From contig NC_133658.1 of NCBI RefSeq assembly GCF_037893015.1, positions 170,742,659 to 170,806,658 on the forward strand: DNA of 64,000 nt. Direction: 5' to 3'. Below are positions 1-12,689 of this stretch, piece by piece. The translations under genes were made by a program, and so were the position numbers. The DNA comes from Macrotis lagotis. Lineage: Eukaryota; Chordata; Mammalia; Peramelemorphia; Peramelidae. The stretch's first letter is position 1. Every line of letters starts with the position of its first letter. The notes under the pieces are model-generated. The model was not told the origin of the DNA and made no database searches. It saw only the letters and a program-made list of their open reading frames with translations.

Positions 1-99
1 CAACATTGCCATTGTTGATCGCAACTCCCTCCTTTAGTATTTCTCCACTACCATGAACTATATTTTCTCTCTCCTTTCACTCTGTCTCTGCTGTAAGGT

Positions 100-240
100 A
101 GTTGAGTGGTACAGCAGACAGATCCCCAGCCCTGGGGCCAGGAGGCCCCGAACCCACATACCACCCCTTACCCAGCAGCCACCCGGCCCTATGGTCCTGG
201 ACAGGCCATCCAATCCCAGCCCCTTGCAAGAAGTAAAAAA
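100..240 (+). repeat. GC-rich tRNA-SINE variant captured in the L1-type tail
   Basis: It matches the window's main SINE in outline, from an altered GGTAGTTGAGTGG head to a TTGCAAGAAG tail. Many T-to-C changes have erased the B-box motif. The same variant sits at the same place in the second copy at 61735-61885. Confidence 0.75.
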
Positions 241-682
241 GAAAATGTGTTATATCTGACCACTCTCCCCCCATGGTCCATCCTCTCCTCCATCACTTAC
301 ATTCCCCCCCCCTTCCCCTTGTCCTCCAATAAAGAAAAATCTTATTATATGAAATATCTTGGCCTATTCCTCTTCTCCTTTTTCTTTCTCCCATTACATT
401 TCCCTTGTTTCTATTGACTCCATTTTTACACCACAATATATCTTCAAATTCAGCTTTCTCCTGTGCTTCATCTATAAAAGCTCCTTCTACCTGCTCTATT
501 AAATGAGAAGTTTCATATGAGTGTTATCAGTATCATTTTTCTATGCAGAAATACATGTAGTTCATCATCATTAAGTCCCTTATATTTTCCCCTTCTCCTC
601 CAATCTCTATGCTTCACCTGAGTCCTGTATTTGAAGATTCAGCTCTGGCCATTACAACAGGAACATATGAAATTCCCTTGGT

Positions 683-1674
683 TCACTGAAAATCCATCTT
701 TTTCCCTGGAAGAGGACATTCAGTTTTGCTGGGTAGTTGATTCTCCAGTTGCATTCTAAGCTCTTTTGCCTTCTGGGATATTATATTCCAAGCCCTATGA
801 GCTTTTAATGTAGTTGCTGCTAAGTCCTGTGTGATCCGGATTGCAACTCCATATTTGAATTGTGTCCTTCTGGCTGCTTGTAATATTTTCTCTTTGACTT
901 GGGAGTTCTGGGACTTGGCTATAATATTCCTGGGAGTTGTTTTTTTTGGATCTCTTTCTCGGGGAGATCGGTGGATTCTCTCCATTTCTATTTTGCCTTC
1001 TGCTTCTAGGATATCAGGGCAATTTTCCTGTAATAATTCTTTGAAAATGATATCAAGACTCATTTCCTGGTCATGACTTTCAGGTATTCCAATAATTTTT
1101 AAATTATCTTTCCTTAATCTGTTTTCCATATCAGTTGTTTTTTCAATGAGATGTTTCACATTTTCTTCTAATTTTTTCATTCTTTTGAAGTATTGAGTCC
1201 TGATTTCTTGTAAAATCAGCGATCTCCCTGAGTTCAATTCTTTGATTGAAGGATTTGTTTTCCTCAGAGAGCTTTCTTATCTCTTTTTCCATCTGGCCAG
1301 TTCTTTTCAAAGCATTCTTCTCCTCAATAACTTTTAGAACTGTATTATCCATTTGACTTATGCTGGTTTTTAACATGCTATTTTCTTCAGCATTTTGGGG
1401 GATCTCCTTGACTCAGCTGCTGAGTTCATTTTCATGTTTTCCCAGCATTTCTCTCATTTTTTCCCCCAATTTTTCTTCTATCTCCCTCACTTGATTTTCA
1501 AAGTCTTTTTTTGAGCTCTGTCATGGCCTGATCCCAATTTCTGTTTTTCTTGGGAGTCTTTAGATGCAGGAGCTTATACCTCCTCATCTTCAGATTGAGT
1601 GTTTTGATCCTTCTTGGGATCACAGGCAAAGTATTTCTCAATGGTGTTCCTCTTTTTTTTCTCTGCTTGCTCAT
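683..1674 (-). pseudogene. L1 ORF1p remnant
   Basis: The conserved C-terminal half is open over 1237-683. It contains ENRLRKDNLKIIGIPE (RRM start), HRSPRERDPKKTTPRNIIAK and KEKILQAARRTQFKYGVAIR (C-terminal RNA-binding domain) and stops at 683. The coiled-coil part (LKRTGQMEKEIRKLSEENKS) is in another frame over 1376-1143, and the N-terminus (MSKQRKKRGTPLRN) is at about 1674. Two frame changes therefore break the reading frame. ORF1p coats L1 RNA as a trimer. Confidence 0.85.
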
Positions 1675-2405
1675 TTCCTCAGCCTGAGCCTGGTTTGGGG
1701 GTGCTTCCTGAGCTTTTGGGACACCCCCTACAAGGGTCTCAGTGTGTGAGGCTCTGTCCTCCCTCCTGGTCTGTGAATGACCATAAGTGCCCCCCTCCGC
1801 CAACAGGGCTGAGGTGGAGGGGGGCCCTGCTGTTCTATGGGGGTCCTAGACTGTGATCAGGATCTGAATGTGGTCAGTTCCAGGGGCAGAGGACAGAGCT
1901 CTGCAGTCTCTCTCTGCTCCCTCCCTAGGCTCAGCACTCATGCCCTGGGGGCTCCTGCTTACTGGCTTCTGTTTTCTATCCCTGGATCTGGGCTGCCCTG
2001 GCCACAGTGCTCGCTGTGTGCCCTGATGGCTGAGCTTCATGTGCTCATTCTGGCAGAGGTCCCCCTGCTGTTCCTCCCAAGTTGTGCCCAGTGCTCCCCA
2101 GGGTGTAGATCAGGAAACTGCCCCTGCTGCTGTGAGCCACGGCTTCCAGCGACCTGGGGCTGCCTCCAGGAGGCTGAAATTCCTTTGCTCAGGTGGGCTA
2201 CCCCTCTGATGGGTCACCCCTCCGACCCATGGAGCTGAGCCTTTCCACTCTTTTCCAGGTTACCTTGGGTTGGAGAATTGCCTCACTGGGTCCCTCTATG
2301 GGTTCTGTCTCTTGAAAATGTAGAGTCCTTAGTTTATAAGTTTTGCTCCAGAGCAACTGAGAGAAGGTCCTCTCCTGTCGCCATCTTGGCTCCGTCACCT
2401 CCATT

Positions 2406-3412
2406 ATCTTTTAAAAAAACCCAACCAAAGCCCCCCCCCCCCCAACACATAGACAGAATTGGCATGTGGTGTTCCCTTAAGTCACAGAGTCAGATACTGT
2501 ACATTATGTTTCTGTCTTATTCATAAAAAATGTTATGCACACAAGGAAAGCATAAATCACATACAGAAAAGCATAGAGCCATATAGAAAAACAAAAAATT
2601 TCTCATATTGTCCTCTGTGAATCAGAACAGAGAATTATAAAGCCTTTTTCAAGTTTGAAGAGAGGAGTTCCAGTGGAATGATATGGTTGGAAGCTGAACT
2701 GTGAGGGAATGAGTGAAAATAAAGTGTAGACACCTAGTGTAGATGACCTTCAAGTTTAGCTAAAAAGGGAAGAAGAGCTATTGGATGATAGAGAGGAGAG
2801 AGGGAAGAATCAACTGAGGGTTTTTGGAAAATGGAGGAGATATAAGTATGTTTATAGGCAATAGGTAAAGAACTGGTCAACAGGAATAGACTGAAAATAT
2901 GTGATAGTGTGGAGATGACAGAGGATACTCCCTTTGCTGGAGGAGAGAGAAAGGAATGGGGGGTAAGATTAGCTTTGGTAAGGAATTAAGGTCACCTCAT
3001 CATGTGAGACAGGGGTGAAGGAAGAGGGTAGTAACAGAGGGCATATAAAGGCAGAGGATATGAGGAAACTAGAAGAGAAAGTTCACAGTCTCAGTAGTTT
3101 TTCTGTTAAGTATGATACAAGATGCATCTGAGAAGCATGGGAGATCTGAAAAGATATAAAGGTCTAAGGAGCTGATGAGAAAGATATAGTGAAGGGCTAG
3201 TTGAGGTTGTGCAACATAAATTTGTTCTATGAATCTGTCTGAATGGTTTCATGATTTTTCTCCTCCATTCAACAGCAAATGTGTACGAGTGAAGCTAGTG
3301 AATGTCCTTCAAGTCATCAAAGGCTAACATTTGGAACTCTGCAATTGGTGGAGAGATAAGGGGGTTAGGGACTCAAAACGAGGACAATATAGAATTGAAT
3401 TGATTCATCAAG
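2406..3412. other. unassigned flank left of the provirus
   Basis: A-rich and G-rich intergenic DNA without a recognisable gene or repeat family. It continues to the right of the provirus at 9536. Confidence 0.5.
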
Positions 3413-3418
3413 GGATTA

Positions 3419-3978
3419 TGTAAGGGGATAATAGACAGAGTATGTGGCCATGAGGAGTTCATCCTGAGAGTCATTGAGACCTGGGACAACAGGAATGTCC
3501 ATACTAGAGTGCTCTGAACTCAGGAAGGAGCTCTGGCCCTTCTCTCTCTTTGTTCTCCTGCCTTTCATCCTTATCTTGTTGAATATTCTCAGGAAGGCCC
3601 TTTTGTCCTTATCCCTCTGCCTTTCATCCTCATATTGTTCAACTGTCCCAGGAAGGAGTTCTGGTCCTTATCTGTCTGCCTTTCATCTTTATCTTGTTGA
3701 AGATTCCACATTTTTCCAGGATACAGACCTTTTGTGGCATACCCGTTATACTTCCACAGGCCTGGAGATGAGGGATGCTGATACAAGGGGACTAAGCTTA
3801 TATATACCCTTATTTCAACTATGTGCGTAAGAGATGTAGCATATACCTGCAATAAACTCCTTGCTTATCTCTCACTGGCTGACTTTCATTATTGAACATG
3901 CGGGACATGTCCGGTGGAGCTCCCCGAAGAGTTGTATGAATTAAACTGAGACCCGGCTGCCCAGAGTGGACTGCAACA
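3419..3978 (+). repeat. 5' LTR of the fossil provirus
   Basis: About 560 bp, TG to CA, with a TATATATA promoter-like box near 3799 and an AATAAA signal near 3850. It is near-identical to 8972-9529. Confidence 0.95.
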
Positions 3979-4415
3979 GAATTGGCGTCCGAACAGGGAC
4001 TAAAGGTAAGGGCAGGAAAGAGAACCGGGACCTTGTCAGTAGGACAAGAAGATAGTGAAAGTATCTTCACTACTTGAGTAGGCGGGGAAGATGGGGAATA
4101 GGTTCCCATGGTTAAGCCAGAGGAAAGTGAAATTTGGGCCAGACAGTTATACAAAGTTATCAAGAAACAAGGGATTACTATACAACTAAAAGATTCATGG
4201 ACATTCATTGAAAAAACACAGACTATATCACCATGGGCCCAGAATATAGAAATAACAAAAGATAAATGGCAGGTAAAAGGAGAACAGATGACTAGCTATG
4301 AACAAGAATGCCCTGATTATCTTAAAGAACTAGATTTCTTGATAATTAGTATAGTAAAAAATGCTTTTGAGGGAATGGAGCGACATTTCTCTATAGAAAG
4401 CCAAACAGACAGTAA

Positions 4416-4417
<2 letters not shown>

Positions 4418-4485
<68 letters not shown>

Positions 4486-4548
4486 AAAGAAAAGAAAAGA
4501 AAAGAAAAGAAAAGAAAAGAAAAGAAAAGAAAAGAAAGAAAAGAAATA
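4418..4548 (+). repeat. compound microsatellite (TA)n then (AAAAG)n
   Basis: About 60 bases of TA dinucleotides followed by about 65 bases of AAAAG pentanucleotides, inside the provirus interior. Confidence 0.97.
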
Positions 4549-7500
4549 AAGTTGTACAGGAGGATGAAATTTGGCCTCTTCCTCCCCTGCCAGCTCCTTC
4601 TTACTAGTTTAAGAGAGAATCTCCCCTCACAGCATTTGTGTTTGTGGATATGTGTTGAGATTGTCAGTTTGGAAAATTCTATTGTGTTTGTGTAAACTGT
4701 GCTTGTGCCTTGTCTGTCTTTATGTGTTTAGATTGTCTGTTTACTTGTGTGTTCAGGTTCTTCTATTGATTTGCTAGATGGGGAGAAAAGTTCCCCTAAA
4801 ATTGTCCTTGAGTTACCTCATTTAAATTGCTGCTCTTTGTTATTTTGGCATCTAATGCCCTCACTGGCTCTCCCCTTGAGCCTGCTTTCTGTGAGTAATC
4901 TGATCCCCCTCCTCTTCCAGGATTTTTTGTTTTTATTTTAAAAAAGGAATGGATTTTGGTGTTAAATTGACTGAGGCCAAACTACTCACCCTGTTATTTT
5001 ACTATTATGAGGAGCCCCCCCCATTCCTTTTTATGTTTCCTTCTCTTTCCCATTCTCCTTGATTCTGTGCTGCCGGAGTGTTTCCCCCTCCCTCCCACTT
5101 TCAGGAGGGAAAGCTAGTTCAGGAAGAATTAGTAAAGTAAGTGTTAAAAAGGACATTGAATTTAAAGAAACAGCAAATATTACCAAATATGTTAAACAAA
5201 GAAATCATAGAAAGAAATGCTATTTTAATTTGAAAATAGGGAAAATAAATTTCAGAAAGACAAGAGAGTCAGGTTAATCCTAAAGTGTATAATGTGGTTA
5301 CCAAAATGCCCATATAGGGGAAACTAAATAATTAATTTTTTTCCAGAATGATATGGCATCATTAGAGCTTCAGGAGTTTATCAATATAGATTGAGATATT
5401 GTTAGTTATTACAGAAAATTATGGGACATGTAAGGGTTGAAGAATAGAAGACCACCACCCCCAGAAAGAATCTAGGATAGTCTCTCTCTATAAAAGTTAT
5501 TTAGTTTACTCTATTTGAAGAAGGGGGCAGGGAATATTCTAATTAGGCTAAGGGATTTTTGAATGACTGCCTTCTCCAGGATTTTAGCAGTTGTAATCAA
5601 GAAATATTAAATATTAAAACCTTGGAAGGAAAAATGCATTGTGAAAAGTGGAGTCATATCTGTAGTTATATAGCTGTATAAGCTATGTGACTCTAGTTCA
5701 GAATAGTATGAATTAAAGTCAAGAAGAGCTAATGAAAAGAAATGGTGGAAAAATGTGAGTGGTATAGTTTGAGTAAGAGATTCTGAAAGTACTGGAAAGA
5801 AAATCCAGACTTAGAGACAATTGGGGTTTCTTTTGAAACATTTGTTAAGTATGGAAAAGTTTGAGCAGAGTTGACTTTGTATACAAAAAATGGATTTTGG
5901 GAACTTTGGAAAATGGTGTACAAATCATTATAAGAAAAGAAGAAAGTATAGAACTGTAAGTCTATAGGGACATATGTGTTTATATGAGGTTGGGCTGATT
6001 TAAAATTGCATTAAATTGGTAATTTTTGCAATGTTTGGCAATGAATTGATTAGAAAAATAATAAACCCCATAAAGTAAAAAGTTTGATATGAAAGCAATT
6101 GTAAGGTAAATGTTAATTATGTTATTATTGATCCTATAGTATGCTAATCTAAAGATACATGTAAATTGAATTAAGGGGTTTGTAAAGAATATGTTTGAGT
6201 TTGGATTCTGATGTTTTATGGCTCCTCCAGAGTTATGGGAGTCAGGACAGACTTGTGAGTTAGCTTTAGAATAACTAAGAGGAAGTTAATATTTTACACT
6301 GATTGGAATGTGGATCATGTATCTGGGAAGAATCTGGAATGAGTGAATAATGATAAACAATAAAGGTAAAGAATTAGTACATATCACTTTGATATCTCAA
6401 ATTGTGGGGAATCTCTCATTCCCAGAATATAGAATGTTTTCATATTAAGAATTTAATTTAATAAGAAGAATTTAATATTAAGAAATGTTGGTCAGTAAGG
6501 ATAGATTTTATAAACGAAAGCATTGAGAAGTTAGTATTGCACTGATAAAGATAAGAATTTGCAAAGTTTTTAGGCTTTTGAAAAGAAGATGATTTAAAAC
6601 TAATTTGAATATGACTTTTGGAATTTTAGAGAAGTATGAAGAAAATCTTATAGTCATAAGAAGGGATTTTTAGCAACAATTGGTCTTAAGAAATCTTTGT
6701 AATTTAAAAGTTTTAGGGAATAAAGCATGTCACTGGAATTCCTTACAATCCTACATGTCAGGCCATAGTGGGACATGCTAACAGAAATATTAAGGCAATC
6801 CTCGCTAAACAAGAAAGGGGAAGAGGACGTCTATCACAAGGAATTCTAGACAAAGCAATATATACGTATAATTTTTTACAAATTTCTAAATTGGACAATT
6901 TGTCTTCAGCCATGAGACATTTTATACAAATTATGAAACAGTTGGAAAGAAAATACTTTAAAAATAATTCTGAAAATAAAATCTATGGTATTGGTAAAGG
7001 AGCTCGATGGCTCATGGTATGGACCTTACAGAGTATTAATATGGGGTCCAGGTTTTCTTTGTGTTTCCACAGATCATGGAGACAAATGGGTTTCTGCAAA
7101 AAGAATAAGAAATGTGGAAACTGAGGAAGAATCGACAAAAGAGAAGGCAAGGCAAAAGAGGAAGAAAGAATCATGTTCATAAAAGACAAAGATACTCATA
7201 AGAACATTTATGATGATGCACTTGTTAACTGTAGGAAAGGCTAATATGACTGATCATTGATGGGCTCTCATTCCGTCTCCACTGTGGTTGAAAACACTAT
7301 CCGGGACAGATACTATGCTAGAATTTATTTTACATGGAAATCTTTCTTGAATGTACAATGAAGGGAGTGTTGAAGAAATAACAAGTAATGAATCCATACA
7401 GAACTTTAACAAAACAATGACTTTCATGGGATTGATTAAAGGATTTCCTGTGTACTTCCAGAAACAAATGGGAAGAATCTGGTTGAGCACTGAATGGAAT

Positions 7501-8971
7501 TACACTAAAAGTATTGTACCTGCTGATAGATGGTGTACTCAGATTGTGGATGGAAGGATATATTTGTGGGATATTGCTGTAAAAACAAATAAGAATTCTA
7601 TACAAATTGACACCAGGAAATATCACTTATATACATGGAGATTAAATGGCACTGAGATACCTTTGAATGAAACTAAGCAATATCAAGGAAACAGGTTAAG
7701 TTCTTGTAATGCTATTTACTTATGTATCATTATCCTGGTTTCATGCCCTTTAAATATTGCCATACTCATCAGTGCATCAAAGTACCTTTAGACTTTATGA
7801 ATTATACAGAATATTTAATATCTTGTCATAATGCCACAAGAGACATGCAAGATAGAGGAGCAGTAAATGATCCTCGACTTCAATACATACATATATATAT
7901 ATGGATCTGGAATAGAGGTTAAAGGAATAGAAACATTTGTTGCATTGGTTGGGGGACATACTGTGCAAGGAATGCCTGAATTGGTTAATATTGATATAAG
8001 GAATAATATAACTAGTAATATCGCTATTAGTGCCAGGGTATGCTTGGGTGAGGAATATGCATTTTTAGTAGAAGGAAAATCTAATATTACATTAACTAAA
8101 TATTCTGATGGGGTGTTCAATTTAACCTGTATGAATTGTTTAGTAAGAACCTGCATAGGCCCTAAATTTGCTGTAGGTAGAAAAGTTTTCAAAGTAACAT
8201 GACCACATTATGCATTTACTATTGTAAAAAAAAAATTGTTATAGAACACATAGTGATCATATTTTTGAGACAATTAATGAGAAAATATTATCCTTTCAAC
8301 AGAGAAACAGAAGATATATTTTTTTGTGTTATTTTGGGCATTACATTACTGGTAGAAACCATTGTGGCTTCTACACTTTGCTATGTCAATATCTAATACT
8401 CAGAATTGGATAGTTGAAGCACAGGGATTACAAGAATTAATGCAGAATGTTTCAGTGGGATTTAAACACCAGCTTCAGGTAGATGAGCAATTTTATAAAG
8501 CATTATATCAATTGTAGAAAGCCACTATGTTTTTGGGAGAAGAAGTACAATATTTGGAATTACAACAAAGGTTACAATGTGATTATAGATATAATCAATA
8601 TTGTTTGACCAAAGCGCAATATAATGAATCTTAAGTAGAATGGAATGTTATTAGAGACCAGCTGCATGGATTGAGTATGGAAAATGTTACATGAAAATTG
8701 TCAAAATTAACCCAAATAGCTGATTATATTGACCAGGCAGCAGATTCTGATCAGTTCTTTCATGCTCAATCTGGTGGTCTGTTGCATATATTTTTACCTT
8801 ATATATTGTTTGGTATTGGACTTTTATTATTTTGCTTGTGTGTGCCCCTTGTGATGCAAGTCCTCATCTCATGAATAAGAAAGGTTCTGATTGATGTTTT
8901 TGTTGATCCTCCAAGACAACGCTTTTCTGGGAATCTATAGGGCGCTTTGCGCTTAAACAAGAAAGGGGAAT

Positions 8972-9529
8972 TGTAAGGGGATAATAGACAGAGTATGTGG
9001 CCATGAGGAGTTCATCCTGAGAGTCATTGAGACCTGGGACAACAGGAATGTCCATACCAGAGTGCTCTGAACTCAGGAAGGAGCTCTGGCCCTTCTCTCT
9101 CTGTTCTCCTGCCTTTCATCCTTATCTTGTTGAATATTCTCAGGAAGGCCCTTTTGTCCTTATCCCTCTGCCTTTCATCCTCATATTGTTCAACTGTCCC
9201 AGGAAGGAGTTCTGGTCCTTATCTCTCTACCTTTCATCTTTATCTTGTTGAAGATTCCACATTTTTCCAGGATACAGACCTTTTGTGGCATACCTGTTAT
9301 ACTTCCATAGGCCTGGAGATGAGGGATGCTGATACAAGGGGACTAGGCTTATATATACCCTTATTTCAACTATGTGAGTCAGAGATGTAGCATATACCTG
9401 CAATAAACTCCTTGCTTATCTCTCACTGGCTGACTTTCATTATTGAACATGTGGGACATGTCCGGCGGAGCTCCCCGAAGAGTTGTATGAATTAAACTGA
9501 GACCCAGCTGCCCAGAGTGGACCGCAACA
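8972..9529 (+). repeat. 3' LTR of the fossil provirus
   Basis: About 558 bp, preceded by a purine tract and followed by the GGATTA target copy. The open frames that cross it are chance frames inside the LTR. Confidence 0.95.
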
Positions 9530-9535
9530 GGATTA

Positions 9536-10113
9536 AAATGGGGAAAAAGAGAAAATGGCTAGTTCAGGAAAGATGGCTTGGGAGAGAACTGGGTTGGAGG
9601 CCATAGTGTGGATGAAGAAGGTATGGAAAGGCAGGAAAAATGAAAAGTCAATAGATTATGATTGGTAAGGGGGAAACCATTTGACCTGGGTGTGAATATG
9701 AATCGCCCTTAATCACAGTAGTCCAGCCTGACCAGAAAAAGCCCATATTAGATTATGGTTATATAATTAGGTCAGAGATGCAGTCCTTATTTGGGCATGG
9801 AACCAGTAACATACCTTGTTTATAGCTGATATATTTATGTTTCAGACTTGGCACAATGCTGACTCTATTCTCTGTCCCTATAATGGTCCAAGCTAGGAGG
9901 TAGACCCTGAGATGAGGTGGTCAGACCTTGCATTGTTTGTGGATAGGAGACAGGAGCCTGTTTGCTTGCAGGGCAATGGCAGACAAGTGGACAGATGGAC
10001 ATGGGGCATACTGGACAAGAGGAAGAAGTAGACTAGGAATTTGGGAAATTTAAGTAAACTTGGGTTATGAAGATTGAAATATGTATGGACTTGACCCTGC
10101 AGCCTTGCCAAGG

Positions 10114-10172
<59 letters not shown>

Positions 10173-10710
10173 AATCTCTCCAGGCCTCAGCAGTTTTCCT
10201 TTGATCTCTCTGAATAAAGGACATAGCAAAGCCGACACAAGGTGATAGAGGGAGAAAAACCTCTAGAGTTCCTGTCTTACAATTGATGTACCAGGTAGGA
10301 TTTGTCTGTGGCTAAAAACCTCCTGGACTTGTACTTGGCATGATTGATATGCTTTACAATTGGGGTCATGAACAGGATTGGTATTTGACATACAACTGGA
10401 AGAGGGTATTTGGGAATTCTTGAACAGGAGTTGGGGAAAAGAGAAAAATAATGAACCATGTACTGAATTCATTGAGGGAAAAAAGGGGAATGACCTGGAG
10501 GTTTATAGACATCTACCAGGATTCTGATTAGTTGGTAAAAATGAATATGATGAACCTCAAAGAAGAGGAGGTTACTGACTGACTGAAGTATAAAGGGAGA
10601 TCTTAGAAGTGGCAAAGCAGCAACCTAGATGAATGAGTGAGAATGATTGAAGGTAGTCATTATTGGAAAGGGTGGCCAGATGGAGGCTGACCTGTTGCCA
10701 GAATAAAAGT
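9536..10710. other. unassigned intergenic stretch right of the provirus
   Basis: No gene or named repeat was recognised apart from the (TA)n tract at 10117-10169. Confidence 0.5.
10117..10169 (+). repeat. (TA)n microsatellite
   Basis: An uninterrupted TA run of about 26 units. Confidence 0.98.
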
Positions 10711-10720
10711 GATTTTTACA

Positions 10721-10872
10721 TTTTTTTTTAGGTTTTTTCAAGGCAAATGGGGTTAAGTGGCTTGCCCAAGGCCACACAGCTAGGTAATTATTAAGTGTCT
10801 GAGGTTAATTTGAACTCGGGTATACCTGGCTCCAAGGCCGGTGCTCTATCCACTATGCCACCTAGCTGCCCC
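10721..10872 (-). repeat. marsupial tRNA-derived SINE, full length
   Basis: A T-run at the left and GCTGCCCC at the right mark a minus-strand copy. The direct repeat GATTTTTACAT flanks it. It faces the plus copy at 10922, only 50 bases away. Confidence 0.93.
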
Positions 10873-10921
10873 GATTTTTACATTTTTAAGTAAAGTTTTA
10901 TTGTATTTAAATACAATTTTA

Positions 10922-11097
10922 GGGGCGGCTAGGTGGTGCAATGAATAGAGCACTGGCCTTGGAGTCAGGAGTACCTGAGTTCAAATCCGGCCTCAGACAC
11001 TTAATAATTACCTAGCTGTGTGACCTTGGGCAAGCCACTTAACCCCATTGCCTTGCAAAATCTAAATAAACAAATAAATAAATAAATAAATAAATGA
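10922..11097 (+). repeat. marsupial tRNA-derived SINE with (AAAT)n tail
   Basis: It starts GGGGCGGCTAGGTGGTGCA (A-box region), has the B-box-like GTTCAAATCC and ends TTGCAAAATCTAAATAAA plus an AAAT-repeat tail. Confidence 0.95.
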
Positions 11098-11099
11098 AA

Positions 11100-12689
11100 T
11101 TTTAAAAAACAGTACAAAAACAATCAGTTTACTGTCATTATATATAGCTTGTAGACTCCTCTTTCCCCCTTTAACATACTATCATTCATTATTGATTACC
11201 TTTATAAAGCACTTGGCACAGTGTCAGACATATATCAGGTGCTTCATAAATGCTTGTTGCCTTCCTCTCTCCCACTAAAGAAGTAGAGTAAAAGATATCA
11301 TGGATATAATAGGAAAAAAGAGATAGGCTAGTGATGTGACAAAAGCCTGATGGCTAAATTTGTCTTTTACAAAATATAATCCATAAAATAAAAGACCTGA
11401 AGGTTTCTAGTTTGTTGGTAGAACAGCTGTGAAGGGTCTGTTAGAGGATAAACATAGCTAGCAAGGATGAACCAATAAGGAGAGAATGGAATTAGAGAAA
11501 ATTTTACACCTTGTTGAAATCACAGAGTCATCAAAATATGCATTACTTTAAACACCACAGAAGGAGAGAGAGAAAGGAATATTAAACACAACTAATTATT
11601 CAACCTATACTGAGGAAAGACCAAGTTTATTTTCTGGGTTACCACCCTTTTATAGTTCGATATGTAACAATATGCCAAGGACAATTATGATTTGTCATTA
11701 AATAAGAATGATGAGCAACAATGGAATTATGCCTAGGATATTATGAAATAAATACTTCAAATGAAATTAATGGTTTTACTAAACAAGGATAGCAATTAGC
11801 ATTTGTACACTGAAATAACATATACCCTTGGAAACTGTCATTATTTTGGCTTGAAATTTTCTTCCTTCTGTTAGACTACTTCTCTGATTCAACCCAACTA
11901 CAGGATGGCCTAAAACAGACCAATGCCAACAGCCACCATGGCAGGGAAATGAAGACCTTACTACTGTCACTTGTCTCAATCCTCCAAGGGGACCTAGAAG
12001 GGCCAGAATGAAATAGCTTTGGGGAACCTTTCCCAACTCCAGTGTAATCTCAAATGTCCAATTCCCAAGCTCCCACCAAACAATGGATATCTACTTTTAG
12101 TCAGATGCTTATTACCCACCCCGGTCCCCTTCTTGGCTGAAAATAAGCCACATATGCCACTTAAACCCTTGGGCCCACCCAACTATCCTCTCTCCAACAG
12201 TCATTGGTTGAGGACTGTCTGGCTTGCCACTGATCCACAGTCTTACTATCTGCCCCATGTTTTGTCAGTTGGACACATGGATTTTCATCTGCCATGAAGT
12301 TGAATTCTCATTTATGTGCTGTCAACTCAAATTATATATCTGAGCTCCTTGAAGACAGGAACCATCTCCTTTTTCTTTTATGTCTTCAGAATTTAACACT
12401 GTTCTTGTCAAACAGTAAGTGCTTTTCAAATGCTTTTCCATTCCATTATGTGGGAACAGTATTGGGTGGGGGGAGGGACATATCTAACCTTTCCACATAT
12501 GTACCTAGTCTGCCTTAGTTGTCCTTGCTGCTGCTGCTTCTATTGCCTTTAAGCCTTTTCATCTGGAAAATTTTAACTTCTTACTCACTTGATGAAGGGA
12601 AAATGGTAATGGTGTTAATGAACCACATATGTTTTTTCACATCTGTTTAAAATTCTTTAACTCAGCAACAATAGAGAAAGAGGAAATTT
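11100..12689. other. intergenic 3' flank of POLR3F
   Basis: No gene recognised. RBBP9, expected next to POLR3F in mammals, was looked for on the plus strand by its lipase-like motifs and not found. 11190-11270 resembles the end of an old MIR-type SINE. Confidence 0.5.

Larger units (their letters stand above)
1..2402 (-). mobile_element. L1-type element (ORF1-bearing, HAL1-like), 5' end at right, with captured SINE
   Basis: Read on the minus strand, the right end carries the L1 leader start (GGAGCCAAGATGGCGAC, about 2399-2380), then a GC-rich leader, an ORF1 remnant (about 1674-683), and a purine-rich tail to the window edge. No ORF2 follows ORF1, which resembles the half-L1 (HAL1) arrangement. 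A SINE lies at about 100-240 within the tail. The tail is homologous to 61540-62615. The element is cut by the window edge. Confidence 0.8.
3419..9529 (+). mobile_element. fossil endogenous retrovirus, betaretrovirus-like (class II), two LTRs
   Basis: Paired LTRs begin TG and end CA. A 6-bp target duplication, GGATTA, flanks the element at 3413-3418 and 9530-9535; six bases is the usual size for betaretroviruses. A primer site of tRNA-Lys3 type lies at 3983-4000 and a polypurine tract at about 8959-8970. Recognisable parts in order are a gag matrix-like region (about 4090-4410), an integrase C-terminal-like region (about 6740-7180), and an env-like surface and transmembrane region (about 7200-8870). 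The internal part is short for the family and the reading frames are broken in many places; no product is expected. The LTRs differ at about a dozen of 558 positions (about 2%), suggesting insertion within the last several million years. Confidence 0.92.

Noticed and set aside
1837-2238. 133-residue host gene in GC-rich DNA
   Set aside because: It lies antisense to an L1 leader and resembles the antisense frame at 63654-63968, so it belongs to the repeat.
3474-3830. 118-residue open frame, repeated at 9127-9390
   Set aside because: Both lie inside the provirus LTRs and are chance frames duplicated with them.
10922-11050. tRNA gene
   Set aside because: The A- and B-box-like motifs belong to a tRNA-derived SINE with an A-tail; no cloverleaf is kept.
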